This document shows, piece by piece, positions 25,022 through 38,062 of a stretch of DNA of 64,000 bases (the first letter of the stretch is position 1; each line of letters begins with the position of its first letter). Source of the DNA: Sphagnum magellanicum (lineage: Eukaryota > Streptophyta > Sphagnopsida > Sphagnales > Sphagnaceae); assembly GCA_021904315.1 (NCBI GenBank), contig CM038911.1, positions 1,118,501 through 1,182,500 of the forward strand, given 5' to 3'. The position numbers and the translations under genes are program-made. Under the pieces are notes generated by a model. The model was not told the DNA's origin and did no database searches. It worked only from the letters and a program-made list of their open reading frames with translations.

Positions 25022-27090
25022 CACTAGTAGAAATTGGCCAAAGTGTAACCACATTATTTGCAATTACATGCGACTATTAATCATTTGTGACTAGCATTGG
25101 ACATTTTTGCAACTATTTCTTATATTGGTCAGATTTGATAATACACAACATTTAATTTACTACTATTTTGGTTTTCATCCCAAAAAAACCACTTATGTCC
25201 CATTAGTTAAAAAATTTGCAACCAATTTAATTACAACTATATGATTATACAAAGGTGTATTTTGTGTATTCTAAAGGGGATAATTAAGTATATTAAGATT
25301 TACAAATGTCTACTTTCAATATATATGAATGGCCATATTACATGTGTATTCAAAGATTATTATTAGCATTAAATGGCCTTGATGTTATGGTTACACTAAG
25401 TGTATATTTTGATTATATTAAAATTTTATGTAAAATATTTACTAAATATATTACAACCATATTACAAGTTTATCCAAGCTATTTTATTATACTTCCTACA
25501 ATTATTACAAATGACATTCATTATTATTTATATCATATCATATCATTTTTATTTTTATTAATTTCATTATAGTAAAAATTTAATTTTTAATACTATCATT
25601 GATTACAATTTAAAATAATAATATTTTATTACATAATAAAGATTATGATGACAATACTAATATAATAGAAAAATAACAATATAATTACTGAAATTAAAAC
25701 TATTATGCCTACTAAAATTATTATGTAAATGTAGAAATTATTTTCAAAGGAGAAATATACTTACTAAAAATATAGTTTTTCTATGATTAAAAATGAATAT
25801 TTATTATAATAGTTCATAAATAGCTATAACAAATGAAATAAAAATAAAATAGTTAGCCTAAGCTAGCTATTAATTACATTATTAGAAAATTTTAAATATA
25901 TGATTAATATAAAATAATTATTAATTATTTTACATTTCAGTTATTAATTTATTTTCTTTGAAATATCAATTAATAGGTCATTAATAAATAAATAATTATT
26001 TAAATATTAGCCAATTACTAGTTAATTAAATTAATTATAGATCATTATATTTAATAAGTAATTAAAAATAAATATTTATTACTGTTTATTTAACTAATAA
26101 ATTTTTCAATGTTTGATAATAACTAATAATATAATTACTTATTTAATGATATAATTATGTAATTAAAGTTTTTTATGATTACTATTATAAATGATTAGTT
26201 TGTTGGTTAGTTTATTAATTGATTATTTAGTGATTAATTAATTAATTAATTATTATTATTATTAGTTAATTTATTAGTTAACTAGTTAGTTAATTAGGTT
26301 GTCATTTACTTGCCTAATTACATAATTTTAAATAATTAGAATGAAGATAAAATTTTGGGATAAACTTTTTAGTTGCAAATAGTTTGTAACTAAAAATGTT
26401 TAATCACAAACTATTTATAACTAAAAAGTTTATTTCATATGTTTTGCTTTACATTTTCATATTAAGAACTATGGGCATATGGGGTGAGATAATAAAAGAA
26501 GCTAACCCCAAAATAAAATATAAATATTCATGTACTTACACCTAACTTACCTACCTTAATTAGGTATTTAGCCTAGGTAGGTAAGTAGGTCCTTCCTAGA
26601 TAGGTGTCTAGTCTAAATAGAGGGGTATGTAAATCTTACCTACCTACTAACCTAATTCAACCTACATATTTAAATATGATTTAAATTTATTTTGGACAAA
26701 TTCATTTAATATGCCACAACAAATTTATATTACACCACGTTCACAATCTAATACCATCCAAACATAAAAATTAGATATCTTTAAATATTTTAAAATTATA
26801 ATAAAAGTATTTGAAATTATGAAAATATGGGACATGTGGCAACACATCACTTGCTCCCATTGTTCACCAAAAAAGTTGCATCTTAATTGCAAGCAACAAT
26901 ACTATATAATTATTCAAAGTGATGAAGTATTTCATTGATTTTTTCTTTCATCCAAATTCTTTGTTGTTTGTAATTAGTGTCATATGCAATTTGTCTAATG
27001 TGACTATTAAAATTTAAGTCACAAATGTCACCTACGACTAAAAATTAGTCATAGGATATTAGCAAAGGTTTGGCTAGATTTCTTACATCA
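25022..27090. mobile_element. Decayed CACTA-like DNA transposon, non-autonomous
   Basis: The left end CACTAGTAGAAATTGGCC has the form of a CACTA terminal repeat. The proposed right end (27067-27090, TTTGGCTAGATTTCTTAC) resembles its reverse complement with substitutions and has lost a clear TAGTG. Inside the ends, GCGACTATTAATC and TTGTGACTA on the left are mirrored by AAGTCACAAATG and TACGACT on the right, like subterminal repeats. The 2 kb between is over 75 percent AT and has no transposase frame. The right border and any target duplication are uncertain. Confidence 0.5.
26360..26433. repeat. 28-bp inverted repeat, 18-base loop
   Basis: The left arm 26360-26387 (ATAAACTTTTTAGTTGC...) matches the reverse complement of the right arm 26406-26433 at 26 of 28 bases. 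It lies inside the CACTA-like element and would form a long, AT-rich hairpin. Confidence 0.85.
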
Positions 27091-27203
27091 AGCATGAATC
27101 CCCCCCAATGTCTCACACAAAAGTGCTAGAAACCCAACCAATTACTAAGCTCATGAATTGCACTTTCAAAAGTTATCCCAAAAAAAATACCATTGACACC
27201 AAA

Positions 27204-27860
27204 TTACAACATACTGAACATCAACTTCTTCGAAAGAGGTGGTGTTTTATAATCATAACACAATGCCTTGTGCCATTCTTGGGAATTTGATGTAATCAAT
27301 TGTTTCATGTGTCTACCAAATGATTGAGTCCAATGGGAAAAGTAAGTTCCTTCCTTGCCAACCATCTTCACGAAAGGATTTCCAAAACCATAAACAATTA
27401 ACATTCTAGTTGCTTGCGCACTATCCACCATGAAACTTTTGAAATTGGGATGAACAATACCAAACCTAAGCAACACTTGGTTGAGTTTTGTCCACATGAC
27501 ACATTGTGCTTCATGGATTCAGATTGCATGTCATAAATTGCAATGGTGAACACTTTATAATACATTGGGTCCTAAATATGACATGGTGGTCCATTCCTTA
27601 GGATGCTTCGTGTGATCAAACATTTACCATGCATTTTGAAAATCACCACCAGGTTGCATCCGCTTGACCAAATCAACCCCACTTGCCAACCCATGAATTG
27701 ACATTTTGAAAAGAAGCAACTATTTTGGACATAGTCATAAGGACTTTTAGACTTGAGGAGAATTATATTTCCATAGAACCTTTACTACCTAGATAATGTT
27801 TAAAGGATGCAACAAGGTTATGAATGATAGGAAAACACAAAGCTTGGAATTTGTCCATCA
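27204..27860 (-). pseudogene. Relic of a DDE-type (perhaps MULE-like) transposase
   Basis: On the minus strand a 97-residue frame (27497-27204) contains FMVDSAQATRMLIVYG and GTYFSHWTQSFGRHMKQL. I recognise this pattern, an Asp followed later by HWTQS, from a repetitive plant protein family that looks like a transposase core. Upstream, 27860-27500 still shows pieces such as LVKRMQPGGDF and FDHTKHPKEWTTMSYL, but these are in separate frames with stops between. It is therefore a broken DNA-transposon gene. The MULE assignment is a guess from memory; a profile search would settle it. Confidence 0.5.
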
Positions 27861-28173
27861 CCTTGTCAAGTTTTTCACCCTAGAAGAAAACTAGGTTTTT
27901 GTAACCAATCAATTTGTGACTACTTGTGACTATTTGTAATTTGCAACTATCATTAGTTCTTTCTTCAAGTACTTTTTCCATTTGGTTGTGCTTGCAACTA
28001 CACTACAATTATCTTGTAACTAATGTTTTTTTCATTCTTCCATTTGAACAATTTTTAACATGGTTTTCATCCAAGAAGACCCATTTATGTTCCATTAGTT
28101 GCAAATGTGGTTAAATGAGGTTTTTGGTTCATTTGATTATGATCACACCCTATTCATCATTCTACATTGTTCA

Positions 28174-28500
28174 TTAACATTTACAAAATGCTTGTTTTAA
28201 ATTTGTAAATCTACAGTTTAGGTGATTTCTCATGTAATTGTTACACCAATTTGATGCATTATCCTTCAATGTGAAATTAAACAAATTTGTTATTTCTTCA
28301 TTTATTGTTTCACCATTAACTTTAATGGTGGTTTCAAATACTTGTACATGAGCATCCAAATCAAAACCTTTTTTATATTCAAGATAATTTAAAGGTCTCC
28401 TAGAAGTTTTAGAATATGGTATTATAGGTTGCACAAATGTTATTACAACACTTTTTAGGGGTTCAAGAAAATCTCCTCCTAGATTTGGTGGTATTGTTAT
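28174..28500 (-). mobile_element. Ty3/Gypsy-type gag fossil fragment
   Basis: A minus-strand frame contains RRPLNYLEYKKGFDLDAHV and INEEITNLFNFTLKDNASNW, the same gag-like family seen on the plus strand near 33.9-34.2 kb. Only a fragment of about 100 residues is left, without LTRs nearby, so it looks old and broken. Confidence 0.65.
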
Positions 28501-28640
28501 GGTAATAATATTGTGTGTGACGATATCCCTATGGTCAACTATATAGACCTATATAGATCTAGGTGGATAATACAAACCACACCTACTGCTTGAGGGACTA
28601 CTTTTGGGGGAATATTTTTATGAATATTCTCACAAAAATA

Positions 28641-31140
28641 GTATAAAAATCTTTAAAAACCTTGAAATTTTTCTTTATATTATTATGTCAAGGTTTATGT
28701 AAAAGATTTCAAAAAAAATTCATTTTCAAAAGTTTTGAACCCCATATACAAACCATTACAATGTTTAATTGGATATTTTGAGAATTTTTAATTCATTACA
28801 TATTTTTCAAATTGATTCACATGTTTCAATGATATATTAAAAACCTTACAATATAATTTATTTGTTAAAAGTAAGATTGTGTTATTGTAATTAGGCAGAT
28901 AGGGATGTATGAAGATAGTGAGAAGGTATTGTGATGTCTATTTTAGGATAGGTTGGATAGAGCACATTTAGTAAAAATAAGGTAGGTGAGATTAGGACTA
29001 TTGAAGTGGAATTCAAATTAATTTAAGGCGGAAGAATTGAGGATCAAAGGAGGCTTTGGAGTTTTTTAAAGGAATTCTTGTTTTGAATGTTTTGTTTTTT
29101 GGAGCACAAAGTAGAGAGAAAACAAAGTAGTAATTTTAGAAATATAGAACAATTTTGACAATGAACATAGAGTTGTTGAACTATGTTCTTTTGTATTTTG
29201 AACTATACTTTTCCATGATCTATTTTTTCCCTTTATATCATATGAGAAGTAAAACTGTGGCAAAATTATGACAAATTCATAATTGTGTAGATACTTTGGT
29301 TATGAGAAATGTTGTTGAAAAACATTCTAAATTATGTAAGGATTTTAAGTATAGATTTTATGACTGAAATTGAACTTGTTACAAGAATAGAAAGTGTAAT
29401 TAAAACATTGTTAAAATATTAGGATTTACCATTTGGCGACCATTCTCGAGATGAATTTGGGGTTGTATGAATTGCTTTGGTTTTATTGTTTGGTAATAAG
29501 TATAGAAAGGTTATTACAAAGAATTTTGTTTTATTTTTTTAACTATAGATTTTGAATTAATGAAGAAAAATTGTTCGGATTTAGATCTAAGCAAATAGTT
29601 GTTGTAAGGATTTAAATTTATGGCAAAAAAATAAATCCAAGGAAGAATGGTAGAATGGCGGCAAACATAAATCAAGTAATAATTTGAAATTTGTAGAGAC
29701 CATTAAATCAGGTAGCCATGCAACAAAATGAAAAAAAAAATGTACTAAAGGATGAACTGCAATTTGTAAATGATGAAACATAGTTCCATACTCCAAAAAT
29801 AATACAATATATATGCAAAGAATACCTAGGACAGAGGAGTGCCCTATAGGGTGCATGATGTTGTATGTAATTGTTATGGAACCTTGGGAATTGTTCATTG
29901 GCAAAGCAATCAGGCAACCCCATGTTCAAACAAGGTTGCCATGAAGGTAGAACCTCCAAAAGTTAAACCAGAGGATGGGGAGGCAATGCAATCAAGGTTA
30001 TCATTGTAAATCTACAACAAAGGGAATGGGAAAAATTAGAGATGAGTTTGTCAACCCAAAGACATGGTAATTAATACATATTTGAGGACATGCTACATAT
30101 GCATCAAGAAGTGTAAGGGGGTATGGAGACAAGATCCACAAATAGAGGTTTTACTTGGTAATCTACTTCACCTTAGTACCATCACAATCACGATAAATGG
30201 GATGAAGAATTGGATAATGATGAAGTTGAACAAATATTATCACAATATGCTGAGATTGTACTATAGACTAAGGATCTAAATAAACATGTTTTCATAGCTG
30301 AAATAGTGTATCAAACCCAAATGGAGAATAGAGTTGAACACAACATTCCACTAATGATGATGGTTACACCTAAAATATGACAAGTATACAAGGTTAATGT
30401 AATGTAGACCACTAAGTCCCAGATTAGACCTAGCCATCAACCCATATTACTACTAGGAGAACAAATAATTTGGAGTAGATCTTGTTAAAGCATAAATTAA
30501 CATTATAGACTCACAACTAATCATTGTAGCTTCTATAGACAAGAAGATCATTCACTTATGGATTTTCCATTCATTGAACGAAATGTGCAAAATTCAATGA
30601 TCAATCATTTCCATATTCAAGCACAAAACCACCAAAAATCTAAAAAATGATCAGAATTTGTTGGCCACTCATTATGAAAATCAAGGGAGTTTTGTAACTA
30701 ATTTTGTAATTCAATTTTTGAACTATAAAGGACATTTGCAACTCATTGTATTTATATGTTGTGAATGATAATGAACAAATTGCATGAATTGCAGAGTTGC
30801 AATTCACCATATATACAATGCAACTCATTGCAATTCAATTACAACTCTATTAAAACAACTCATTTTCAACTAATATAAAATTCCATTATAATTGCACCCA
30901 TGATGTCATGTTGACATCATTGATTATCATCCATTTATTAAAATCTGACATGTGGCATTATGAAGATTTTTGACATTTGTTTTTTTCAAAATTTTGATCT
31001 CCATTGTTCATTATGATTGTTAATGATGATCTGAAATTGTGACATGTGACACATTATTTTTTTTTGCCACATGGCATATTATTTATATTTTGGAATAAAT
31101 AAATAAATATAAATATCTATTTTAATAGTTAAGTAGGAAG
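28641..31140. other. AT-rich DNA, no gene seen
   Basis: No convincing coding region. A short stretch near 30060-30280 reads openly on the plus strand (KGVWRQDPQIEVLLGNLLHLS) and may be retroelement debris, but I cannot name it. Words like TTGCAACTCATTG cluster at 30.69-30.85 kb, again resembling subterminal repeats of DNA transposons. Confidence 0.5.
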
Positions 31141-31880
31141 TGTTAAGGGCACAAAAAGCCAAAAGATAAAGGTTAAAGGAAAGGCTTAAGTTTAATTTTC
31201 ATATAAAGAACAGGACAAAATTATGTGATTCAAAAATAAAAACACAAAAAATTTAAACAAAAACACAAAATGTGCAAGACAAATGTAGAAACGAATCTTT
31301 ATTATGTTAACATATGCAAACATGAACATGAAAAGAACATGACAAGGCTATGGTGTAAGACTATGTTTAAAATTGGTGTTAAACAGATTGAAAGAAATGA
31401 GGGGTCCTACTTTTATTTATACCCTTTTGGGGACTTAATTCAAAGAAGCTTCCAAGGATGTTTCTATGTGTGCATCGAATAAAGATGTTTTTTGAGAGCC
31501 TTTTTAACTAAAAGTCAATTATGAATTAACTAAAATTTAATTAAAAATCAATTAGGATTTAAGTAAGAGTTAACTAAAAGTTAATTGGGAGTTTAACTAA
31601 AAGTTAACTAAGAATTAATTCGAAGTTGACTGGGAGTTAACTAGGAACTAATTGGGAGTTAACTCAAACTTAATTAAAAGTTAATTAGAAGTTAAGTAAA
31701 AGTTAACTAGAAGTGAATTAAGACTTAGATAAAAATTATCTAAAAATTAATTAAAAGTGAACTAAAACTTAACTGGAAGTTAATTAAGAGGTAATTAAAA
31801 AAACTAAAAATTAGGTAAAAGTTCAATACAAGTCATGGATGAACATTCAAAAAAATGAACCCAATGGCATTGACATCCAT
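31141..31880 (+). repeat. Dispersed repeat, copy 1
   Basis: Shares, in the same order and orientation with 35560-36090, the strings TTTATTTATACCC, a run of AAGTTAACTAA-type words, and ACAAGTCATGGATGAACATTCA. The two copies lie on either side of the Gypsy gag fossil (33.26-35.4 kb) and might be its remote LTRs, but clear LTR ends are not visible. Confidence 0.5.
31507..31830. repeat. Degenerate minisatellite of 10-12 bp units
   Basis: Roughly 28 consecutive variants of AAGTTAACTAA (for example AAGTTAATTGG, GAGTTAACTAG, AAATTAATTAA). A shorter run of the same type is at 35885-36015 in the second copy of the surrounding repeat. Confidence 0.8.
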
Positions 31881-33259
31881 GATAGGTTATACATAACCAT
31901 AGATAAGTAGGTTGGTAGGTTTTAAGACCTACATACCTACATATTTACCTAGGACCTAATTGGGTAGGTAGAAAAATAAAAGAATAAACATGATTTTTAA
32001 AAAAAAAATTATGTTTTGCTTTCAAGTTAAGCTTTCTTGAGCTCATCCCAAAATGACATTTGTATTTTAATGTGAGATTATGAAAGAACAAATTTTTTTT
32101 ATATACTTTGTAACATGGGATTTGAAAACAAAGCACATGGGTTAAATATTTAAGTTGTTCTTTAATTGCAAATTAAGTTGTAATTGAGTTGCAACTATAA
32201 ACTTAAGCATTCAAGGTAGGTTAAATCCAAGGGCCCTCCATTGTTTTTGGTGTCCAAACAAAACTTGAACTAGTTTTATTCAAATGAACCTCTAGGACAT
32301 TCAAAATCATCAAAAACATATTAGAGTTGAGAAAGTTATGGCCCCCCAAAGTAGAGGGGGTCAAAAACTCAGAAAAACAAACCACTGAATGCTACAAAGG
32401 CTAGTTCCCAAACACCTAAAAAAGTTTTTATATGTTGTTTTATTGTTATTAAAAGTCAAAGATGATTTGTAAAACTTCATAATAAGAAATAAAATTGTTA
32501 TGAGGTTTGAAAGTAGGAGGGGTCCAAAGGAAAAAAATGTGTTTTATAAGTTGGAAAATTTATTTATCTTCTTGTTATTTTTTCATTACTCCTTTTCATT
32601 TACATTTCAAAGATGATTTTTGAAGCTTGAGGTAGCGATCCCATAACATTTTAAATCACTCAAAATGGAACACATATGATGAAGATATAAATAACTAATG
32701 AATATGTATATTTTTTAAATTATAAGTGGTTGTATTATAACATAACATAGTTGAATAGTAGTACTTTATCAGTGGCACACTAGTGGTTGGGTTAATTGTA
32801 TCATTGGGAATCACAATTGAAATTAGTTACAAATGTATTCCATAATGGGGGGTGGAAATGTGGACATGTGGCATGATCACATGTATGTACATTGTATTTA
32901 GTTTCAACATAGTTGTTGCTTTAGTGGTACATTTACAATAGTTCTAAAATTGTTACCACATGTAATTACAATGCAACTTCTGAAAAAATCAAACATGGTT
33001 GGCTACATATATATGTATGATGTGTATAAATTACCATATAAAAGATCCATTTTCAACTCACTTACAACTATAATACAACTAATTGATTTTCTAACATGGT
33101 AATTTATTTATTAATACACAATATTTCTAAAGGGATAGTTACACATTAGATGTAATACCCAAGAGATAATTGCACAATAGTTCTATATGAGTTATTTTTT
33201 GAGTTTTAGTTACAGGGTAGTGTGGTTTTGAAGAACATGATTTTTCATAGTGATATCAT
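31881..33259. other. AT-rich DNA, no gene seen
   Basis: Contains short GTAGGT/ACCTAC patches near 31.9 kb and several GCAACT-type words around 32.2 and 32.8-33.0 kb. No open frame with recognisable content. Confidence 0.5.
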
Positions 33260-35400
33260 AGAATGTGGTAATAACAACACAATTACAAAACTATAGAAAT
33301 CTATGTAACATTGTTGAGAAGGGTGCTGCATGGAAGACACCTTTTGAAGGTAGGATACCCCAAATCACTGGACTATGTCATTCCACACTAGAGGGAGTTA
33401 AGATGACTACCAATCATCCTACTTTGAGTAATGCAAAACTTGCAACTTTTAAAACTACAAAATCTATGTCTAGATTAAGGAATAGAACAATATTAGATAC
33501 CACAACATTTAAAAGCAGTGGCATACCCATTCATGGAAGATAAATGCCATAGTTTTTCATTACAATTATTAGTTGGGTGCAAAGAATTCATGTGATGACA
33601 ACATACCCAACCAGATTTGTGCTTGTGACTATGGCAGGAAATCTAGTATCTACACGAAATGATGGAATTCTTATAATATTAGTTGAAAATAGTTCTTTTT
33701 ACAATACAGTTCGTACAAAACTTGTTGAGATTTTAAAAGGAAACCATTATAGTGGCTTTAAAGTAATACCTGTTGGTTTTGGTGTTAGAAAATTTGTAGT
33801 AGTAAACCATGATGTGGAGTTACTAGTGAACTTATTCTCAAAAAAACCTTTCCATTGTGTAGTTACTACTAAATCTATACGACCAAACCTAGGAAGATAT
33901 CCTTTAAAACCTCCAAGAGGTATTACAATGTCATATGTGCAACCTACAGTACCTTATTATAGACCTTTTAGGAGACCACTAAATTATCTTGAGTATAAGA
34001 AAGATTTTGATCCAGATGTTCATGTATGAGTATTCAAAGCTACTATCAAAGTTAACGGTGAAATGGTAGATGAAGAAATAACTAATATGTTCAATTTTAC
34101 ATTAGAAGATAATGCATTTGATTAGTGTAACAACTACATGCAATATAATCACAATTGTAGATTCATAGATCTAGAGCAAGCTTTTTGTAGATGTTATCAG
34201 ATGATGCAAATGATGAACACCTATATTTAAAACTAAAGAACTTGAAACAAAAATCCATAAAGTTTGTTGAGGTGTATTATGAAAGATGATTGAAACTGGC
34301 CAATTGTTTACAAATGCCTACTACAGACAATTTCCTAACCACAATTTTCCAATTTGGACTACAATCTTACTTACGCATTGCTACTATGAGACTTTACAAT
34401 AGCACAAGGAGTTGAGGTTGATTTACAAAAAAGGTATTGTTATGCCTAAAGCACAAAGTGCATTCTTTGTACCATAAACCGCAGGGATAGGGAGCATAGC
34501 TAAAGGAAACCAAATAGTCACAAAGTTGAATATGTAATATATTAATTATCACACAAATCACAATGTGGAGACTTGTAGAAACAAGAAGGGGGAACCTACT
34601 ATAGCTACTACCTAGGCTAGTAAACCTTTAATACCATTAAACTACCCTTGTCACATTTGTGGAATAGTGGGTGACAAATTGACGAACTATTTAAGATTTG
34701 GTGAAATGCAAAACATGTTCAAGGGTAAAAGAGGTCAAACCACAAAATCTAAACCAGTAGCTGAGGTTAAAGATATTATTGCCTTAGTTAACATGGTGGA
34801 TGTCAATGTTATCATTCAAAGTAAAACAAGTGAATAACAGGTGTTCAAATATCGAAAGCCAAGGAAGAACAAATCTACAACAAATTAGGAAGTTGAAGAG
34901 AAGTTGAAAGGGTCTATGGTGGAAACCATACAATAGATGTAGGCAACTAGTCTGCCACCAAACTTACCTACTCCTTTAGTAAGAAAATGGACCACCAATT
35001 AGGCTAGGATGCTAAGCTCAGTAGAATTTGTAAAACCAACAAAACTTCAAGAAGTTCCTTTTACCTCTCCAAGTAAAATCATTTCTATGGAAGAGATTTT
35101 TTAGGATATAAATAAGCAAATGCTAGAAACCAATTATACTTTCAATTGTGGATAGTTGATTAAGATAGTACCAAATCTGAAGAAATATCTATGGTAGAAA
35201 CTAAAGGCTAATAAACCACAAATTAATACCAAGTTAGTGAATGAGAAAACAACCATGTTTATAATACCTGACATTAGCATAAGAATAGTTGCTAATGTTG
35301 GGTACATTGATGAGACACCAATGAAGGTCTACTCAAAATATACACTTAGTGTAACCATAATATTGAGGCCATTTAATGTTCAAACATTAGTACAACCATT
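33260..35400 (+). mobile_element. Ty3/Gypsy retrotransposon fossil: gag to protease start
   Basis: Plus-strand gag-like sequence (RRPLNYLEYKKDFDPDVHV near 33.97-34.03 kb) is followed near 34.64-34.72 kb by a zinc-knuckle-like stretch (CHICGIVGDKLTNYLRFG). A region near 35.2-35.3 kb resembles the join to the protease. Reverse transcriptase, RNase H and integrase are not seen. The element is old and broken many times. It may be bounded by the related repeats at 31141-31880 and 35560-36090. Confidence 0.65.
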
Positions 35401-35559
35401 AGTGCCATTAACATATTTGTTTGTAATTTTTTCTACAAATCTCATATACCACCAAGTTCCTCAAACCATAATTCTTCTTTTGTTATGCCAGAGCTTAAAC
35501 ATTAGACTAAGATGTCATGTCAAAATTAATCTATGTTTTCATTGTCATGGGCATGAAAA

Positions 35560-36090
35560 GAACGAAACAATAAGATTTCCAAATCACATGAATGAAGGCA
35601 GGGCTTGTTTTCAATCCAGGTCATGGAATGAAAAAATCAAAAGTGAAAACATGATGTGTGCACAATGTGAATGCAAAAGGATTTTATTACAAAAATATGA
35701 CAAAAGCATAACAAGATCATAACAAAGATACATACCCAACATTGATGTTGAACAAATTGAAGGTAATGTGAAATTCTATTTCTATTTATACCCATTGGGC
35801 ACCTAGTTCAAAAAATCTTTTCAAAAAACTTAGAACCTACATGTGACCCATGTTCACCCATGTGCAACCCATGTCCATCCATGTGTGAATTAATAGTGAA
35901 GTATGAATTAATTAAAAGTGAATTAGATGTTAACTGATATTTAATTATGAATTAATTGAAAGTTAACTAAAAACTAACTAAGAGTGAATTGAAATTAAAT
36001 TATAAGTTAGGTACAAATTAATTACAAGTCATGGATGAACATTCATATGAATAAACTTCATAATATTAGCATCTGTGACATTCATCATAT
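35560..36090 (+). repeat. Dispersed repeat, copy 2
   Basis: Counterpart of 31141-31880: it shares TTTCTATTTATACCC, AAGTTAACTAA-type words and ACAAGTCATGGATGAACATTCA in the same order. It also contains four short CCCATGT-type tandem words near 35850-35885 that the first copy lacks. Confidence 0.5.
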
Positions 36091-37313
36091 ATCTAGAAAG
36101 GTTCATGTTTGCACCCATAGAATAATCATATACACATGAATTGGAAAGAATTACTACTTGGGCATCAAAGGCTAAACTTGTGGGTTTGTTTGAAGTTTAA
36201 TGGAGAACACCAAGGCATGACTTATTGGTGGAGTTTCTCAATATTTAAAAAATTGAAAGAGATGAAATAATTTTTACCAAGATAAGAAAGAAAATAGTCA
36301 TAGATACATCATAACATAAATTATGTTTAAGATTTCTATCATAGGTTGGAAAAAAAAAGAATGTTAATAAGTAAACTATAGAAGCCATGTGTGAGACATA
36401 CCGACACAATCGTGTGTGGTAGTTTTAATTTTTAAGAGTTGCATTAAGGATATTCGAGTATGGTAAGGTTATTAAGGGTTTTTAACAACTTCATGTTAGA
36501 GTAAAGGATGATGAATGCGCATGGTTGCATGGGGGGGTTGTTTTCTTTTTCAAAATATGATATTGGTGAATAAGGTGGTTGGTTAATTCCTTTCTTCAAC
36601 AAATAGCTGATAACCATAGTTTTAAGACCTTAGTTGCATAATTAGGGGTGAGAGATCTTTAAAGGGTTGGGGGTGGAAGTAGACATCAAAATTTGTGGTG
36701 CTCAACAAAACATTGGTTTTTTTTAGTATTTAGTGAGTAGTAAGGATGTTGAGATTCATGAAGTAGTGAAAGAGGTGTCAATGGAGGGTCCAATAGAAAT
36801 AGAATAATTTTCAAGCCCATGGTTAACACTAACATTTCACCATGATAATATTAAATTAATTCTCCAAGAATAATCTTCAAACACTAATGATGTGCTAGTA
36901 AGATTTTTATGATGTAATCTTAATACACCCTTACTCAATCAAGTCTTCAAATATAATCGAAATCGAATTTAAATCCTAACATTTTCATTTGAATAGCCTT
37001 AAGTGAATTATAATTCAGTGAACAACTTAAAAGGGATAAATCACAATTGCAAGAAATCCAGAAGGTGATGACTGATGTGAACCAGGTATTCGGTTCGATG
37101 CTCCATGGGAAGGGGGTTGATCAGGCCTTGTAGGCAATGATAATGGCCGTCATCGAGAACCCAAGTTCGACAATGAAGACGAACCTCATTGTTTTCACAT
37201 TGGCACTTTTCAAACCTTTTTGGCGTAGTTCCACAAGCAGGAACAAATTCTAAGTAGATTGTTAAAGCATGTGGGTTAAGAGATGATCATTAATCCCATG
37301 TCGAACGATTGAC
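36091..37313. other. Repeat-like intergenic DNA, no gene seen
   Basis: No domain-bearing frame. From about 37.05 kb base composition becomes GC-richer, leading into the minus-strand frame that follows. Confidence 0.5.
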
Positions 37314-37673
37314 TCAAATGTGCACCACTTTTTGGAACGGTTCTTCGTCGCGCAACCGTTGGAAGACATTCACATCAAGTGGTTTTTCTTCAAGTTTTTC
37401 CTTTTCTACTAGTGCAACTGAAGGATTCGAAGGCGTAATAACATAATCCACCATGACTGAATCTTCACCTACATCAACAAAAACCAAAGGAGTAGCTGGA
37501 ACAATTTGGTACTTGCATGTAGAGGGGGTCTTTTTCTTATGTGATTTTTCTTGGGAAGGGGAGGAAAAGGATGAAGAGTCTTGGTAGATGGTTGAAAAGG
37601 GGAGAGTGGGTTGGATGTTTGGGGTACTTTGAGGAATGTAATTGAGTAGGATAGTGTTGTGAGCTTGAAAATT
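37314..37673 (-). CDS. Unidentified 119-codon open frame, Pro/Ser-rich
   Basis: A minus-strand frame runs from a stop at 37676 to a TGA at 37314. It reads through IPQSTPNIQPTLPFS, SQEKSHKKKTPSTCKYQ, VFVDVGEDSVMVDYV and EEKPLDVNVFQRLRDEE. The composition (mixed acidic and basic segments, low Cys) looks more protein-like than the surrounding AT-rich DNA. The only ATG is internal, so it is probably a fragment, either of a transposon protein or of a host exon. I recognise no family. Confidence 0.35.
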   Translation of the reverse strand, partial: NFQAHNTILLNYIPQSTPNIQPTLPFSTIYQDSSSFSSPSQEKSHKKKTPSTCKYQIVPATPLVFVDVGEDSVMVDYVITPSNPSVALVEKEKLEEKPLDVNVFQRLRDEEPFQKVVHI

Positions 37674-37689
37674 TTATAGGAATTTCACA

Positions 37690-38062
37690 AACCCTCTCAG
37701 GTTTTGTAACACAACTTCTTATTAATTTGGCTGTAGAGCCTACAATTTGGTAGGCAAATGCGTCTTGTAGTTAGCTTTCTAATGAGCTAAGGCAAGCTTG
37801 ATTTGGACAACATATGCAATAGGAGTGATATTTTAAGTGATTGGTGGTCTACAACCAAGTTGAACTTACTACCTTCATAAAACCTTTTTGGGTTTGGTAG
37901 CATAACTTCTTACTAGTTTGGGTGTAGAGCCTATAATTTGGTAGGCAAATGCGCTTGTAGGTAACTTTTTAATGAACTAAGGCAAGCTTGATTTGAACAA
38001 CATATGTGATAGGAGTGATATTTTAAGTGACTAGTGGTCTGCATCGAAGTTGAACTTGGTGT
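37690..38062. repeat. Tandem duplication, 191-bp period
   Basis: Two copies, about 37690-37870 and 37881-38061, share TGTAGAGCCTA-AATTTGGTAG, GCTAAGGCAAGCTTGATTTG and AGGAGTGATATTTTAAGTGA. They differ at roughly one base in eight, so the duplication is not recent. Confidence 0.85.
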
